From Ignavibacteria bacterium (GTDB lineage Bacteria > Bacteroidota > Ignavibacteria > Ignavibacteriales > Ignavibacteriaceae), in NCBI GenBank assembly GCA_017302895.1, contig JAFLBV010000004.1:124001-188000 (forward strand): DNA of 64,000 nt, given 5' to 3'. Position numbers and translations under genes: made by a program. This document shows positions 16,525 to 24,783 of the stretch, one piece after another. How positions within the stretch are numbered: position 1 is the stretch's first letter; every line of letters starts with the position of its first letter. Below the pieces are notes generated by a model, which worked only from the letters and a program-made list of their open reading frames with translations, did no database searches and had not been told where the DNA came from.

Positions 16525-18171
16525 CTAAACTTTAATAAAATTCTGTGACTTGGTAATTGCATTATAGATATGTGCAAGAAATCTTTCTTTTGTTGACGAC
16601 ACTTTTTGCTCTGTAGTAGGTTGTACATTAATAAGTGTTTTCACAAATTCATCATATCTGCTCGAAATAAAAGAGCCTTTTGGCCAATGATTTCCCGGGT
16701 CAGAAAACAAAGCTCCAACATCAATGCTTCTTAGTTCCTTATAATTAGTTGTAAAAGCTTTATTATCAAACATAAAAGTACCAGCCCCGATCGTTGAACG
16801 AATCTGATATATCCAACCAGGATTGAAAATTTGACCGTCAATTGAGTAACCAAAATGCTTGAAATACTGATTTATTTCTTTTCGTTCCTCAGAAGTAATT
16901 GTCGAATACTCGTTTATTTTCATTTTTTCAAAACGATCGATGAATCCCGAAATTCCGGGACCATCTGATGCTGCCTCATTAAGTGACAATGAAATATGAG
17001 CCAAAGAGAAAAACGCACCTAATCGGTTCGCAAACAAATCTCCGGAATTATTTTCACTACCTACAAAATCATTAAAGGAAAAGTTGAAACTGTTGTTATG
17101 ATACTCAACAGCCTTGTAGACATATTCGGCTTTTTGAGAGTCCAACCCCTGTGTACGAGTGAAAAAATCATAGGCAGCACAAGCACATAAAAGTTCTGTG
17201 ATATGACATGGATTTTTTTGATTACTGCCTCCGGTAATAGTTTTTTCACCACCATTAACTTGATCAAAAGATTTGCTCTCAATCGGCCAACCTATGTGGT
17301 ACAAAATTTTATAGCAATTTTGTACTGTTGGGTCTTGGATGTAGAATTGAAGAGCCGCCTGACTGTTGAGTGGGAAAAAAGTAGAGTCAGCGATTACACT
17401 ATCCTCTTTACTTGACATTTGCTTTTGGTCAGGTTTCTTGAAAGTAAAATATTCTGTCAAAAGAGTTGACCCAAACTTTGTTTTATCGAAATCCAAACTC
17501 GATGATCCTTTGGACCTAATCTTAATGAAATCTTGAAAAGCTTTGGGGAGTATAGGAATTGAAGATGCACCCGTACCGCCAAAAACTGAACCAAAAATAA
17601 AAACTCTTGCATTCGTACTTGTTTGTTGGAGCTTATCCATAAAACTCCCAAGCTCTTTTTCCTGGGTCTTTGCACTTTCACCTGAAAGTAGATTCCTTGC
17701 AGCTTCAACTATACCATGATACATAAGGTATGACCCCAAATGTGTCTGAGATCTATATCCGTGAGCCAAGTCAAATTGTTGGACTGTTTCTGCATCGAGG
17801 AATAAATCTGCTATTAACTTATTGTTTCTCTGTTGTTCTCGATCACCATGGGTTAAATTAGAAATGTTTTTAAAATTTTTCCTTTTGGTATCAGAGTAAT
17901 CAGTATAGAATTTGTAAAGATTTAATTTTGCTGAGAAAAAAGTATTTGCATTTGGTGTCCCGCCTTCAATATTACCGGCTTTTTTAATTCTATTGTACAA
18001 ATCTATGAGTTGTTCTGCCCTGGCTTTATTTCCATTTGTTTGATCTGTATCAAGAGTTAATATCTCGATTTCTTGATTGTCAAACATGCCGATTGCACAA
18101 AGATGTGTGAAGGATTCCAAACACCTCATACCTGTACCTCCGACTGCTATTACGAATAGCTTATCATTCAT
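16525..18171 (-). CDS. Tubulin-like GTPase (Tubulin_2-type)
   Basis: 548 residues. The N-terminus has a Rossmann-like glycine motif (VIAVGGTGMRCLESF) followed by EILTLDTDQTNGN, as in tubulin/FtsZ-superfamily nucleotide binders. A second glycine motif VFIFGSVFGGTGASSIP (about 190-205) corresponds to the tubulin signature GGTG(S/A)G, here GGTGAS. The spacing is longer than in FtsZ, which fits the poorly characterised tubulin-like proteins of Pfam Tubulin_2 rather than cell-division FtsZ. No membrane segment. AGAGG-type ribosome binding site precedes the ATG. Lying between a small membrane protein and the actin-like ATPase, it is probably a component of the same complex; polymerisation is not shown. 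Confidence 0.8.
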   Translation of the reverse strand: MNDKLFVIAVGGTGMRCLESFTHLCAIGMFDNQEIEILTLDTDQTNGNKARAEQLIDLYNRIKKAGNIEGGTPNANTFFSAKLNLYKFYTDYSDTKRKNFKNISNLTHGDREQQRNNKLIADLFLDAETVQQFDLAHGYRSQTHLGSYLMYHGIVEAARNLLSGESAKTQEKELGSFMDKLQQTSTNARVFIFGSVFGGTGASSIPILPKAFQDFIKIRSKGSSSLDFDKTKFGSTLLTEYFTFKKPDQKQMSSKEDSVIADSTFFPLNSQAALQFYIQDPTVQNCYKILYHIGWPIESKSFDQVNGGEKTITGGSNQKNPCHITELLCACAAYDFFTRTQGLDSQKAEYVYKAVEYHNNSFNFSFNDFVGSENNSGDLFANRLGAFFSLAHISLSLNEAASDGPGISGFIDRFEKMKINEYSTITSEERKEINQYFKHFGYSIDGQIFNPGWIYQIRSTIGAGTFMFDNKAFTTNYKELRSIDVGALFSDPGNHWPKGSFISSRYDEFVKTLINVQPTTEQKVSSTKERFLAHIYNAITKSQNFIKV

Positions 18172-18187
18172 TTTTTCATCCCTCTTT

Positions 18188-18523
18188 TTAGAACCAATTA
18201 CCGATTTTACCGGTTTTAAAGATTTTGCTAAGAATAAAACCCAAGATCAGATAAACGACCAAACTGCAAACTGTGGCAATTGGAAGCGTCTTCATAAAAT
18301 TGTCAAATATCATTTGATCATCTGCTGCATTAGGTGCCAATAAAAAGAGTCCAAGAAGATAGAATATAACCGGAGTGAGGATGGCAATTATCCAAAATAC
18401 GATTTTTCTTTTCTTCACATCTTTTGGATTTGATCCGCTTTCAAATTTGATGGCGACCGAAATTCCTGAAGCGATTAAGATCATTAATGCTGCGAAGATT
18501 GCTGAAATAATATAAGTTGTCAT
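18188..18523 (-). CDS. Small three-helix membrane protein
   Basis: 111 residues with three hydrophobic segments: about 3-25 (ISAIFAALMILIASGISVAI), about 42-63 (IVFWIIAILTPVIFYLLGLF) and about 83-103. No family recognised. It is second in the TerD operon, 15 bases before the tubulin-like gene, with AAGGA upstream of its ATG. A membrane-docking role for the cytoplasmic NTPases is possible but is inferred from position only. Confidence 0.7.
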   Translation of the reverse strand: MTTYIISAIFAALMILIASGISVAIKFESGSNPKDVKKRKIVFWIIAILTPVIFYLLGLFLLAPNAADDQMIFDNFMKTLPIATVCSLVVYLILGFILSKIFKTGKIGNWF

Positions 18524-18552
18524 GGTTCTGTCCTTTTTAATTTTTTTCTAAA

Positions 18553-20106
18553 TTAGTCTTTTTTTTGGGTGGCACCGAATTTTATATAATAGGTATAGAG
18601 AGCTTTCCCTTTTGGATTTATCTCAGGGTCTTGCAATGTATTTCTGATCGCTTCGAGGAGTGAATTGTTGACTTTGTCTTTTTGGGTGGCGGATTGCCAC
18701 TCGAAATCTTTAAGTTTTTCATTTGTGGAGTTAAATTCAATATCGTCATAGACAATATCCACTCTTAATAGAGCATTTTCCTTCTTTACATTTTTTTTCT
18801 TATAATTCTTATGAAACTTGGTCTTCAATTCAATGTTACCGGGATCGTTCTTAAGATGGTCCTTGAATATTTGACCGTCCAGTTCAAATATTTCATTCCA
18901 TAACAGATCAGTTAATTTAGCAGGGGTGAAAACCCAATCACTCTTTATTTTATCGCTGTTTTTCTCGTAACATTCAGTAATAAGAGTATTAGTCTGACTG
19001 CTTTTATCCCAGACCTTGTTTTTCCCTTCATCAGTCGTAAACTGAGGTACTGTCTGTTTTATTTTACTGTATTTTGTAAATTTTTCGAAATTCTCTGTAA
19101 TGTCATAAACATTTACAATTAAACTCTTAAGGCTATAATAGGACTTGTCCTCTGCATTTAGCATAAGATTCGACAGAAAAACACCGTTCTCTTTTTCTAT
19201 TATATTCTTCACATATTCTTCGAGATCGTCGTTCCATACTTTATTAATACCAATTACTTCGAACCGGTCACCATTCTCTTTAAGTCCATTAAAGTTGTAA
19301 TTTACCCACTTCTTAAACTCTTTGTTTGCAATTCCTGAACTCTCATTACCGTCGTACTTATTTTTCAGAATGAATGGGGTGCCTCCCAATTCAAATTTTT
19401 TGGTAGCATTCCTGCCCGCCAGTGCATCTTCAACTTTTTTCACAAGACTTTTGTCCGTTGAGAGTCCGTAAGTAAAAACGGTGAAGAAAAGGTGTTTTTT
19501 TGTGTTTATACCTGATTTAGCATTTTTCTCGTCAAAATCAGTATAGAAGAATGTTATCGAATTTCCTGCCTTCAACCATTCAATAAAATATTTCTTAGGG
19601 TAATTTTCGAACTGTTCTTTACCATCTGATGTATACTCTTCAAAATCTGTTACGAGCAAAGCATCATTCTTGAGTTCAACAATCTGTTTTAAAGCTTCTT
19701 GAATGGGGGCCATATTATCTTTATAAGCAGAAGGATTTGTAACTTTATTGAACAACTCATTACTTGAATAATTTAATTTTTCAATTTTGGAGTTACCAAG
19801 TGAGAACCATTCAGCATCAGTACTGACTAATTTATTTGTAATCGCTTGAATGATCTCTTTGTTGGCAGGATTGCTTGTGTAAGCCTGGACAAGCCCGTCT
19901 GAGAAATCTATGTAGACTTTCGGATTGTCGGAAGGTTTTTCTATCGAATAGTTTTGTGTTGCTCGATGGTACTGTACTATACTTTCGCCAAAACTGGAGT
20001 AAGGATTAAATCCCTCCCAAGCTTTTGACTTTTCTTCTCCATTGCACCCTGCAAAATAAATCAAAAATGATATTAGAACCAGTTTTTGATAATAATTCGT
20101 TTTCAT
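18553..20106 (-). CDS. Lipoprotein, possible degenerate vWA-like domain; first gene of the TerD operon
   Basis: 517 residues with a lipobox (LISFLIYFAGC), so it is exported and lipid anchored. After the linker, VYIDFSDGLVQAY (about 66) and about 80 residues later ALLVTDFEEYTS resemble the first and last metal-site strands of a von Willebrand A (MIDAS) fold, DxS and a downstream Asp. This is a weak, motif-level match. The remainder (about 170-517) is Lys/Asn/Phe-rich with no recognised domain. It is the first gene after the long divergent intergenic region and starts the eight-gene run. It could be an envelope-facing sensor or receptor for the system; unproven. Confidence 0.72.
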   Translation of the reverse strand: MKTNYYQKLVLISFLIYFAGCNGEEKSKAWEGFNPYSSFGESIVQYHRATQNYSIEKPSDNPKVYIDFSDGLVQAYTSNPANKEIIQAITNKLVSTDAEWFSLGNSKIEKLNYSSNELFNKVTNPSAYKDNMAPIQEALKQIVELKNDALLVTDFEEYTSDGKEQFENYPKKYFIEWLKAGNSITFFYTDFDEKNAKSGINTKKHLFFTVFTYGLSTDKSLVKKVEDALAGRNATKKFELGGTPFILKNKYDGNESSGIANKEFKKWVNYNFNGLKENGDRFEVIGINKVWNDDLEEYVKNIIEKENGVFLSNLMLNAEDKSYYSLKSLIVNVYDITENFEKFTKYSKIKQTVPQFTTDEGKNKVWDKSSQTNTLITECYEKNSDKIKSDWVFTPAKLTDLLWNEIFELDGQIFKDHLKNDPGNIELKTKFHKNYKKKNVKKENALLRVDIVYDDIEFNSTNEKLKDFEWQSATQKDKVNNSLLEAIRNTLQDPEINPKGKALYTYYIKFGATQKKD

Positions 20107-20164
20107 AGAATAACCTGTTAATTTGTAGATTATTGTTGTTAGTTCAGTTTATAGCTTGGTATTC

Positions 20165-20178
20165 ATTATGTTCATAAT
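20165..20178. promoter_or_regulatory. Palindrome upstream of the TerD operon
   Basis: ATTATG-TT-CATAAT, a perfect 6+6 inverted repeat with a two-base centre, about 60 bases upstream of the first gene of the TerD operon. The size and position suit a dimeric regulator's operator. No promoter consensus was clear around it. Confidence 0.35.
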
Positions 20179-20419
20179 AAGTGGTTTCTCATTTTATCTT
20201 TCATTCCTTTGAGAACCCATCCTTGTTTTGAGCCTTTTAAAAGTGAATTTTCAATCACTTCAGTGCCAAACAATATAAATAGAGTAAAATATCTTTTTGA
20301 CCTGCGTTAAATTAATTACATTTTTGGAAATTTCCTAATAGTTGTAAAATTTTTTTTTATTATGAAATACATTTGCTAAAATTTGTTTGGTCATTGGTCA
20401 ATATTTTTATTAATTTATT

Positions 20420-20475
20420 TAGTAGTATTACTAACTATTTTAGTAGTTTTACTAATTAATTCAATAGTTCTACTA
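20420..20475. promoter_or_regulatory. Three spaced TAGTA/TACTA palindromes
   Basis: TAGTA-GTAT-TACTA at 20420-20433, TAGTA-GTTT-TACTA at 20441-20454, and the related TAGT-TCT-ACTA at 20465-20475. Starts are 21 and 24 bases apart, close to two helical turns, as expected for cooperative operators on one DNA face. The neighbouring AT-rich sequence makes some chance resemblance possible. Confidence 0.4.
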
Positions 20476-20505
20476 ATTGAAATTTCTCAATATTTTTTCT
20501 TAAAT

Positions 20506-20641
20506 TTTTCTACCCACATGTCGCCACAAGGGCTCACTCATGATTGGGGATGTTTTTCTACCCACATGTCGCCACAAGGGCTCATACTTCATACCTCTGC
20601 CTTCATACTTCCTTTTCTACCCACATGTCGCCACAAGGGCT
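20506..20641. repeat. Three 29-bp direct repeats
   Basis: Three identical copies of a 29-bp unit (core CTACCCACATGTCGCCACAA) at 20506-20534, 20554-20582 and 20613-20641, separated by 19 and 30 unrelated bases. The unit is GC-richer than its surroundings, contains the palindrome ACATGT, and does not form a clean hairpin. It looks like a dispersed intergenic repeat rather than a CRISPR (unequal spacers, no cas genes). Confidence 0.85.
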
Positions 20642-20844
20642 TTCTTAGTTATCAGGGAGTAGGTATTAGGTATTATTTGTCTTGTCCTGAATTAAGTTTA
20701 CAGAATTCATAACTAATAAATCACAATTAATAACTAATACCGTTCTTTGCGGTTTGTTTCTACTGTTGCTGTTTAACATTTAATTTATACCTCGATTTTT
20801 CCGTCATTAAGTATTAATTTTAAAGATCATTTTTTGGAGATTCA

Positions 20845-22737
20845 ATGAAATTCAAATTTATCCTGTTACCGGCTCTGTTAAGCTTTATTCTTACTTTGTC
20901 ATGCACAACAAACAGACCGGTCTCAACCAATTTCTCATACGAACCATCGAAACCCGTCGCAGGTGGAGAAGTAACCGTAACATTTGACGCGAACGGAAGT
21001 CATGTCGAAAAGGAAGCATCGATAACTCTGCTCGTTTTCGAACACTCATCAAAAGAACCCGTTGCCAAAGAAGTGGTGATGACCAAGGACGGTAGTTCAT
21101 ACAAAGGGAAATTCAAATCCGAAACAGGTACCAAATCACTTGTTGTCGTCTTTAAAGGTTCAAAATCACTCGAGAACAATGAAAAAAGAGGTTTCCGGAT
21201 TCCGCTCTACGAAAAGAATGGCGATGAAGTGAAAGGCTCTGATGCAGCTTATGTGGATTTCATGAGAAATTTCGGCGATCTGGCTGAAATGAGCCTGAAA
21301 AACAATGAGCTGTTCAAACTCATAAACAACGATTTTGTTATAAATCCCGGATTGAAAGTTCAATACTATCCCGTTTATGTCAGCCTCCTGAGAAGGGTTA
21401 AATCCGATATTTCCGACAGTCTGGTCAGAATGGACATGGCAGAATTCTCGACGCAGAAGGATCTTGATGAATCACATCTTGTCGCACTTGTCAGAGGTCA
21501 TGAAATTTTAAAGGATGCCGAAACCGCCACAAAGTACAGAGAGATTCTTTCTTCAAAATTCCCCAAAAATGACCTCGTGGTTCAGGCGAGAGTGCAGAAA
21601 ATAAGGAAGGAAACTGACTTAAAAGCACAAAAACAACAGGTATTGCAGTTTCTGAAAGATATGCCTGACAGCAAGTTTGCAACAGCTGTTACCGATGCAT
21701 ACCTCAATGCTTTCTCCAAAGACCTCGAATGGGCAAAAGTGGAGAAAGAGATCGTTTCATCAGGTTTTGAGCCTTCTGCATTTTTCTACAACAAATTCGC
21801 AAAAAAATACTTGAATGAAAAGGATGCAAAACCCGATCTGTCGCTTCTGATCAGCAAAGTGGCTTTTGATAAAGTGGTTAAGGAACAAAAAGATTTTAAA
21901 AACAAACCCCTTTCAATATCCGAATCATCTTACAGGGACGGGCTGAATTCCACACTTGCGATGATCGCATTCACGAGAGGACTGGCGTTCAAAAAACTCG
22001 GTAAAAGTGCCGATGCTCTTGAGATGTTCAAACTTGCTGTTGATGCCTCAAAAATGGAGGATATGTCGGTTATCCCCGAATATCTGGATGCTCTTGCCGG
22101 CTCTGGAAAAAGAAAAGATGCCCTTGAAATTGCGAAAAATCTGAAAGCGGAAGCTAAATCGAATCCAAAACTCGACAGCCTGCTGACTGCATTTTATATC
22201 GCTGAGAATAGTGGAGAGATCGGACTGAAAGATTTGATGACCACACTCAACAAAAAGGCTGACGAAGTTATCTCCGGTAAACTTAAAAAAGAGTTGCTTG
22301 ACTACCCCGCTTCCGACTTTACCCTTCTTGATTTGAACGGTCAGGAAGTGTCGCTCTCCAAGTTGAAAGGGAAAACCATCGTTCTCGATTTTTGGGCAAC
22401 ATGGTGCGGTCCTTGCCTCGCTTCATTCCCTGTGATGAAAAAAGCGGTCGAAAAGAACGCTTCAAATCCTGATGTCGTTTTCCTCTTTGTGAATGCATGG
22501 GAGAATGTGAAGGATAAAAAGAAAAATGCCGCTGATTTTATCACAAAGAACAACTACCCGTTCCACGTGCTTATGGATGAAAAAGACAAAGTAATCACCG
22601 ATTTCGAAGTGTCGGGAATCCCGACAAAATTCATAATCAATAAAAGCGGCAGGGTAAAATTCGAATCCATCGGATTTGAAGACAACGAGGAATTGTTGCT
22701 CAAAGAGCTGGATATGATGATTGAAATGGCGAAGTAG
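20845..22737 (+). CDS. TlpA-like thioredoxin-fold lipoprotein with helical-repeat N-terminal region
   Basis: 630 residues. The signal ends in a lipobox (LSFILTLSC, Cys20). Residues about 30-140 look like a beta-rich domain, and about 150-480 a helical, TPR-like region (for example ALEMFKLAVDASK). The C-terminal 130 residues are a TlpA/AhpC-type thioredoxin domain with FWATWCGPC (active cysteines about 520-523) and the cis-proline segment SGIPTKFIINKSG. It should be an envelope disulfide reductase of the kind common in Bacteroidota. GGAG precedes the ATG. It is transcribed alone, divergent from the TerD operon, and ends at a strong hairpin. Confidence 0.9.
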   Translation: MKFKFILLPALLSFILTLSCTTNRPVSTNFSYEPSKPVAGGEVTVTFDANGSHVEKEASITLLVFEHSSKEPVAKEVVMTKDGSSYKGKFKSETGTKSLVVVFKGSKSLENNEKRGFRIPLYEKNGDEVKGSDAAYVDFMRNFGDLAEMSLKNNELFKLINNDFVINPGLKVQYYPVYVSLLRRVKSDISDSLVRMDMAEFSTQKDLDESHLVALVRGHEILKDAETATKYREILSSKFPKNDLVVQARVQKIRKETDLKAQKQQVLQFLKDMPDSKFATAVTDAYLNAFSKDLEWAKVEKEIVSSGFEPSAFFYNKFAKKYLNEKDAKPDLSLLISKVAFDKVVKEQKDFKNKPLSISESSYRDGLNSTLAMIAFTRGLAFKKLGKSADALEMFKLAVDASKMEDMSVIPEYLDALAGSGKRKDALEIAKNLKAEAKSNPKLDSLLTAFYIAENSGEIGLKDLMTTLNKKADEVISGKLKKELLDYPASDFTLLDLNGQEVSLSKLKGKTIVLDFWATWCGPCLASFPVMKKAVEKNASNPDVVFLFVNAWENVKDKKKNAADFITKNNYPFHVLMDEKDKVITDFEVSGIPTKFIINKSGRVKFESIGFEDNEELLLKELDMMIEMAK

Positions 22738-22757
22738 CTTAATATTTCAAATTAAAC

Positions 22758-22792
22758 AAAAAAAGGCTGCCCCGTTTGAGGCAGCCTTTTTT
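22758..22792. terminator. Bidirectional rho-independent terminator
   Basis: GGCTGCC and GGCAGCC form a stem with a short loop, flanked by an A-run on the left and a T-run on the right, so both strands give a stem followed by U's. It lies between the convergent TlpA-like gene (plus) and the lipoprotein gene (minus) and can serve both. Confidence 0.9.
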
Positions 22793-22841
22793 AATATCTT
22801 CCCGTTATGATCTCTGTGGAGATTGTTGTGGGATTTAACTC

Positions 22842-23774
22842 TTACAGATTCTTAACACCATACGGAAGTGACCAGACATCGCTCTCAACAGGAGTGGAAT
22901 CATCCTGCACCGTTCTTTTCGTCAAAACATCCATAACCATGTGGAAATAGCCGGCATAGTTGGTGGTGTTGAGTACGGCACGGTAGGTTTTTGTGAAACT
23001 TGTCCCACTCGAGACCGTAGAGACCAATTCGAAAACCTGTTTGTTTTTGTTTATTCCTCTGTTGTCTGCTCCGTAATTCAGGATCACATAGTCAGGGTCA
23101 TCGGTGGTCGAGAGTACTTTAAGAGTAAGAGTGACCTCTGAATTCTTGTCGAATACAGGCAACTGTTTGAATCTGGCGATCCCACGGGCGAGATAAAGAC
23201 CGTTAGGTGAAGTTACATCTATCGGAACAATTCCCGGAGCTGTAATCTGAAGAGATTGAATTTTCGAGATGCTGGTTGCTGTTCCACCCTGGACTGCAGA
23301 CCATGCAACCAGTTTCCAGTTGTTTCTTGGGTTACTGGAGCTGTTCACTTTCTCAAAAACAAGATTTCTCTTCACAACAGCAGTATAATTTTTCCTCAGA
23401 AGTGTATCCGAAATGCTGTTACTGTCTTTTTTTGCCCTGATGATTAAAGTGTTGTTAAATGTGAAAGTAGCTATTCCCAAAGCGGAATCACCAACTACAC
23501 GAATCTGAAAACTTCTTGTAACAGAATTGATTTTTCTCTTAACATCCAGGGTGATCCAACCGGAAGCAATTTTTGCCACTTCCCCGGAAACATCATCCTG
23601 CCAGTTGGCTTCAAAATTCAGTACAGTACTGTCTTCCGCTGCAATGCTCTGCATCGCTTCGACATTTACATCTGTTGGTTGAACAGGATTGTCGCTGCTC
23701 TTGCATCCGTTGAATCCTGCTATCAGGGCAAGAGTGAAAAGAAACAACACTGTTTTAGTGATTGATTTAAACAT
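22842..23774 (-). CDS. Putative secreted lipoprotein, unknown function
   Basis: About 310 residues with a signal and lipobox (FLFTLALIAGFNGC). The mature protein is rich in beta-prone stretches and charged/Thr residues, with no recognised domain. An in-frame ATG lies four codons upstream, but GGAG sits six bases before the chosen ATG inside that extension, so the later start is preferred. Transcribed alone, converging on the TlpA-like gene. Probably an envelope surface protein. Confidence 0.75.
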   Translation of the reverse strand: MFKSITKTVLFLFTLALIAGFNGCKSSDNPVQPTDVNVEAMQSIAAEDSTVLNFEANWQDDVSGEVAKIASGWITLDVKRKINSVTRSFQIRVVGDSALGIATFTFNNTLIIRAKKDSNSISDTLLRKNYTAVVKRNLVFEKVNSSSNPRNNWKLVAWSAVQGGTATSISKIQSLQITAPGIVPIDVTSPNGLYLARGIARFKQLPVFDKNSEVTLTLKVLSTTDDPDYVILNYGADNRGINKNKQVFELVSTVSSGTSFTKTYRAVLNTTNYAGYFHMVMDVLTKRTVQDDSTPVESDVWSLPYGVKNL

Positions 23775-23997
23775 TTTATTCTCCATTGTTTTTTGTTTTT
23801 TTCTTAAGATCAGTTTTATGACAAATTAAATTATTTCATGGTTTAATCTAAAAAGAAAGAATTCAGAAGTGTGTATTTGCTAACACAGTTTTGAGGGATG
23901 TGTCCCAAATCAAATTTTCAAATTTCTTTGATAGAGGTTTGGGGAAGGTTATTTTTATTGTACTAATGGCTCGAGGATAAGTTCCAATGGCGGGCGG

Positions 23998-24023
23998 CGA
24001 AACATCCACATTGTGATGTTTCG
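23998..24023. other. Inverted repeat downstream of the NlpC/P60 gene
   Basis: CGAAACATC and GATGTTTCG pair around an 8-base loop in the 286-base gap between the NlpC/P60 gene and the upstream end of the lipoprotein gene. No T-run follows on the minus strand, so it is a weak terminator candidate or a small repeat element. The rest of the gap shows nothing recognisable. Confidence 0.4.
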
Positions 24024-24060
24024 ATTTAGTGGTATGAAATGTTTTTAATATGAAAGATCT

Positions 24061-24783
24061 TTATTCTGAATCGAACAACTCCTTGAATCGTCTCCCGCCC
24101 ATGAACTTGTCGTTGTAATACTTTGTATCAAATGAAGAAACTATAACACCCTGCTTTGTGCTGGCGTGAGCGAACATACGGTTACCGAGGTAGATGCCAA
24201 CATGTCCCGGTCTTGAGGAGGGGCGGGTATCAAAGAAGACAAGATCACCAAGCTGGAGGGCTTCCATCGTGGGGACAGCCTCACCCTGAGTGAACTGGTC
24301 ACGGGCAACGCGAAAAAGGGAAAGACCAAATGCCTCCTGAAACACGAGTTTTGTAAACCCTGAACAGTCGAGCCCGTTACGGGTATTCCCACCCCAAACA
24401 TAAGGGGTACCGAAATATTTGATAATATTCATTATCAGCTTGTCGCTGTTCTGCTTCTGTTTTTCCGAGAGGTTCTCAACATTATGCATAATAATCTCTT
24501 CCATCGAGATATTTTCATTCTCGGGAAGATAGTAATATGTGTCATCAGGTTGGGGATCTGTTTTATCGGGGATCCGTTTGTTTTCACTGTTATCGGGGAG
24601 AGGGCTGGTGACTATTGTATCAGCATCTCTTTTTGAGGCATCCTGTACCGGATCGCCGGAGGGTTTGTTTACCTCAACATCTTTTCCCCTTCCGGGAGCA
24701 GAAGATAAAGCGGAACAGCCGGTCAGGAGAAATACCCCGCCGGCTGTTAATAATAAAACGAATAAGCGCAAATTATGCACCAA
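24061..24783 (-). CDS. NlpC/P60-family peptidoglycan hydrolase lipoprotein
   Basis: 240 residues. Signal and lipobox FLLTGC anchor it in the envelope; a Pro/Asp/Ser-rich linker follows. The C-terminal NlpC/P60 domain has the catalytic Cys in NGLDCSGF (about 137), the His in PGHVGIYLG (about 194) and a third polar site in MFAHAST. Such enzymes cleave the D-Glu-to-diamino acid stem-peptide bond. GTPYVWGG is the usual lead-in to the catalytic Cys. The start codon lies inside the last codons of rpoD (11-base overlap), so translation is coupled to the sigma-factor gene. Confidence 0.93.
   Translation of the reverse strand: MVHNLRLFVLLLTAGGVFLLTGCSALSSAPGRGKDVEVNKPSGDPVQDASKRDADTIVTSPLPDNSENKRIPDKTDPQPDDTYYYLPENENISMEEIIMHNVENLSEKQKQNSDKLIMNIIKYFGTPYVWGGNTRNGLDCSGFTKLVFQEAFGLSLFRVARDQFTQGEAVPTMEALQLGDLVFFDTRPSSRPGHVGIYLGNRMFAHASTKQGVIVSSFDTKYYNDKFMGGRRFKELFDSE

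Larger units (their letters stand above)
20107..20844. other. Gene-free divergent intergenic region with palindromes and repeats
   Basis: About 740 very AT-rich bases between the divergent TerD-operon lipoprotein gene and the TlpA-like gene. They hold a 14-bp palindrome near the left promoter, a cluster of TAGTA/TACTA palindromes, three 29-bp direct repeats, and AT-rich stretches with repeated CATAACTAAT-like words near 20706-20740. No convincing coding sequence is present; the plus-strand open frame through it is made of low-complexity and repeat translation. Confidence 0.7.

Noticed and set aside
20506..20641. CRISPR array
   Set aside because: Only three repeats, spacers of 19 and 30 bases, no cas genes or leader. 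Treated as an intergenic repeat.
20383..20712. Plus-strand open frame of 109 residues
   Set aside because: It is the translation of the AT-rich palindromes and of the three 29-bp repeats, including the same peptide (THMSPQGL) from two of them. No coding signal.
20107..20844. Insertion sequence remnants bounding the accessory block
   Set aside because: No transposase fragment, terminal inverted repeats or target duplication could be found; transfer of the block is suspected only from base composition.
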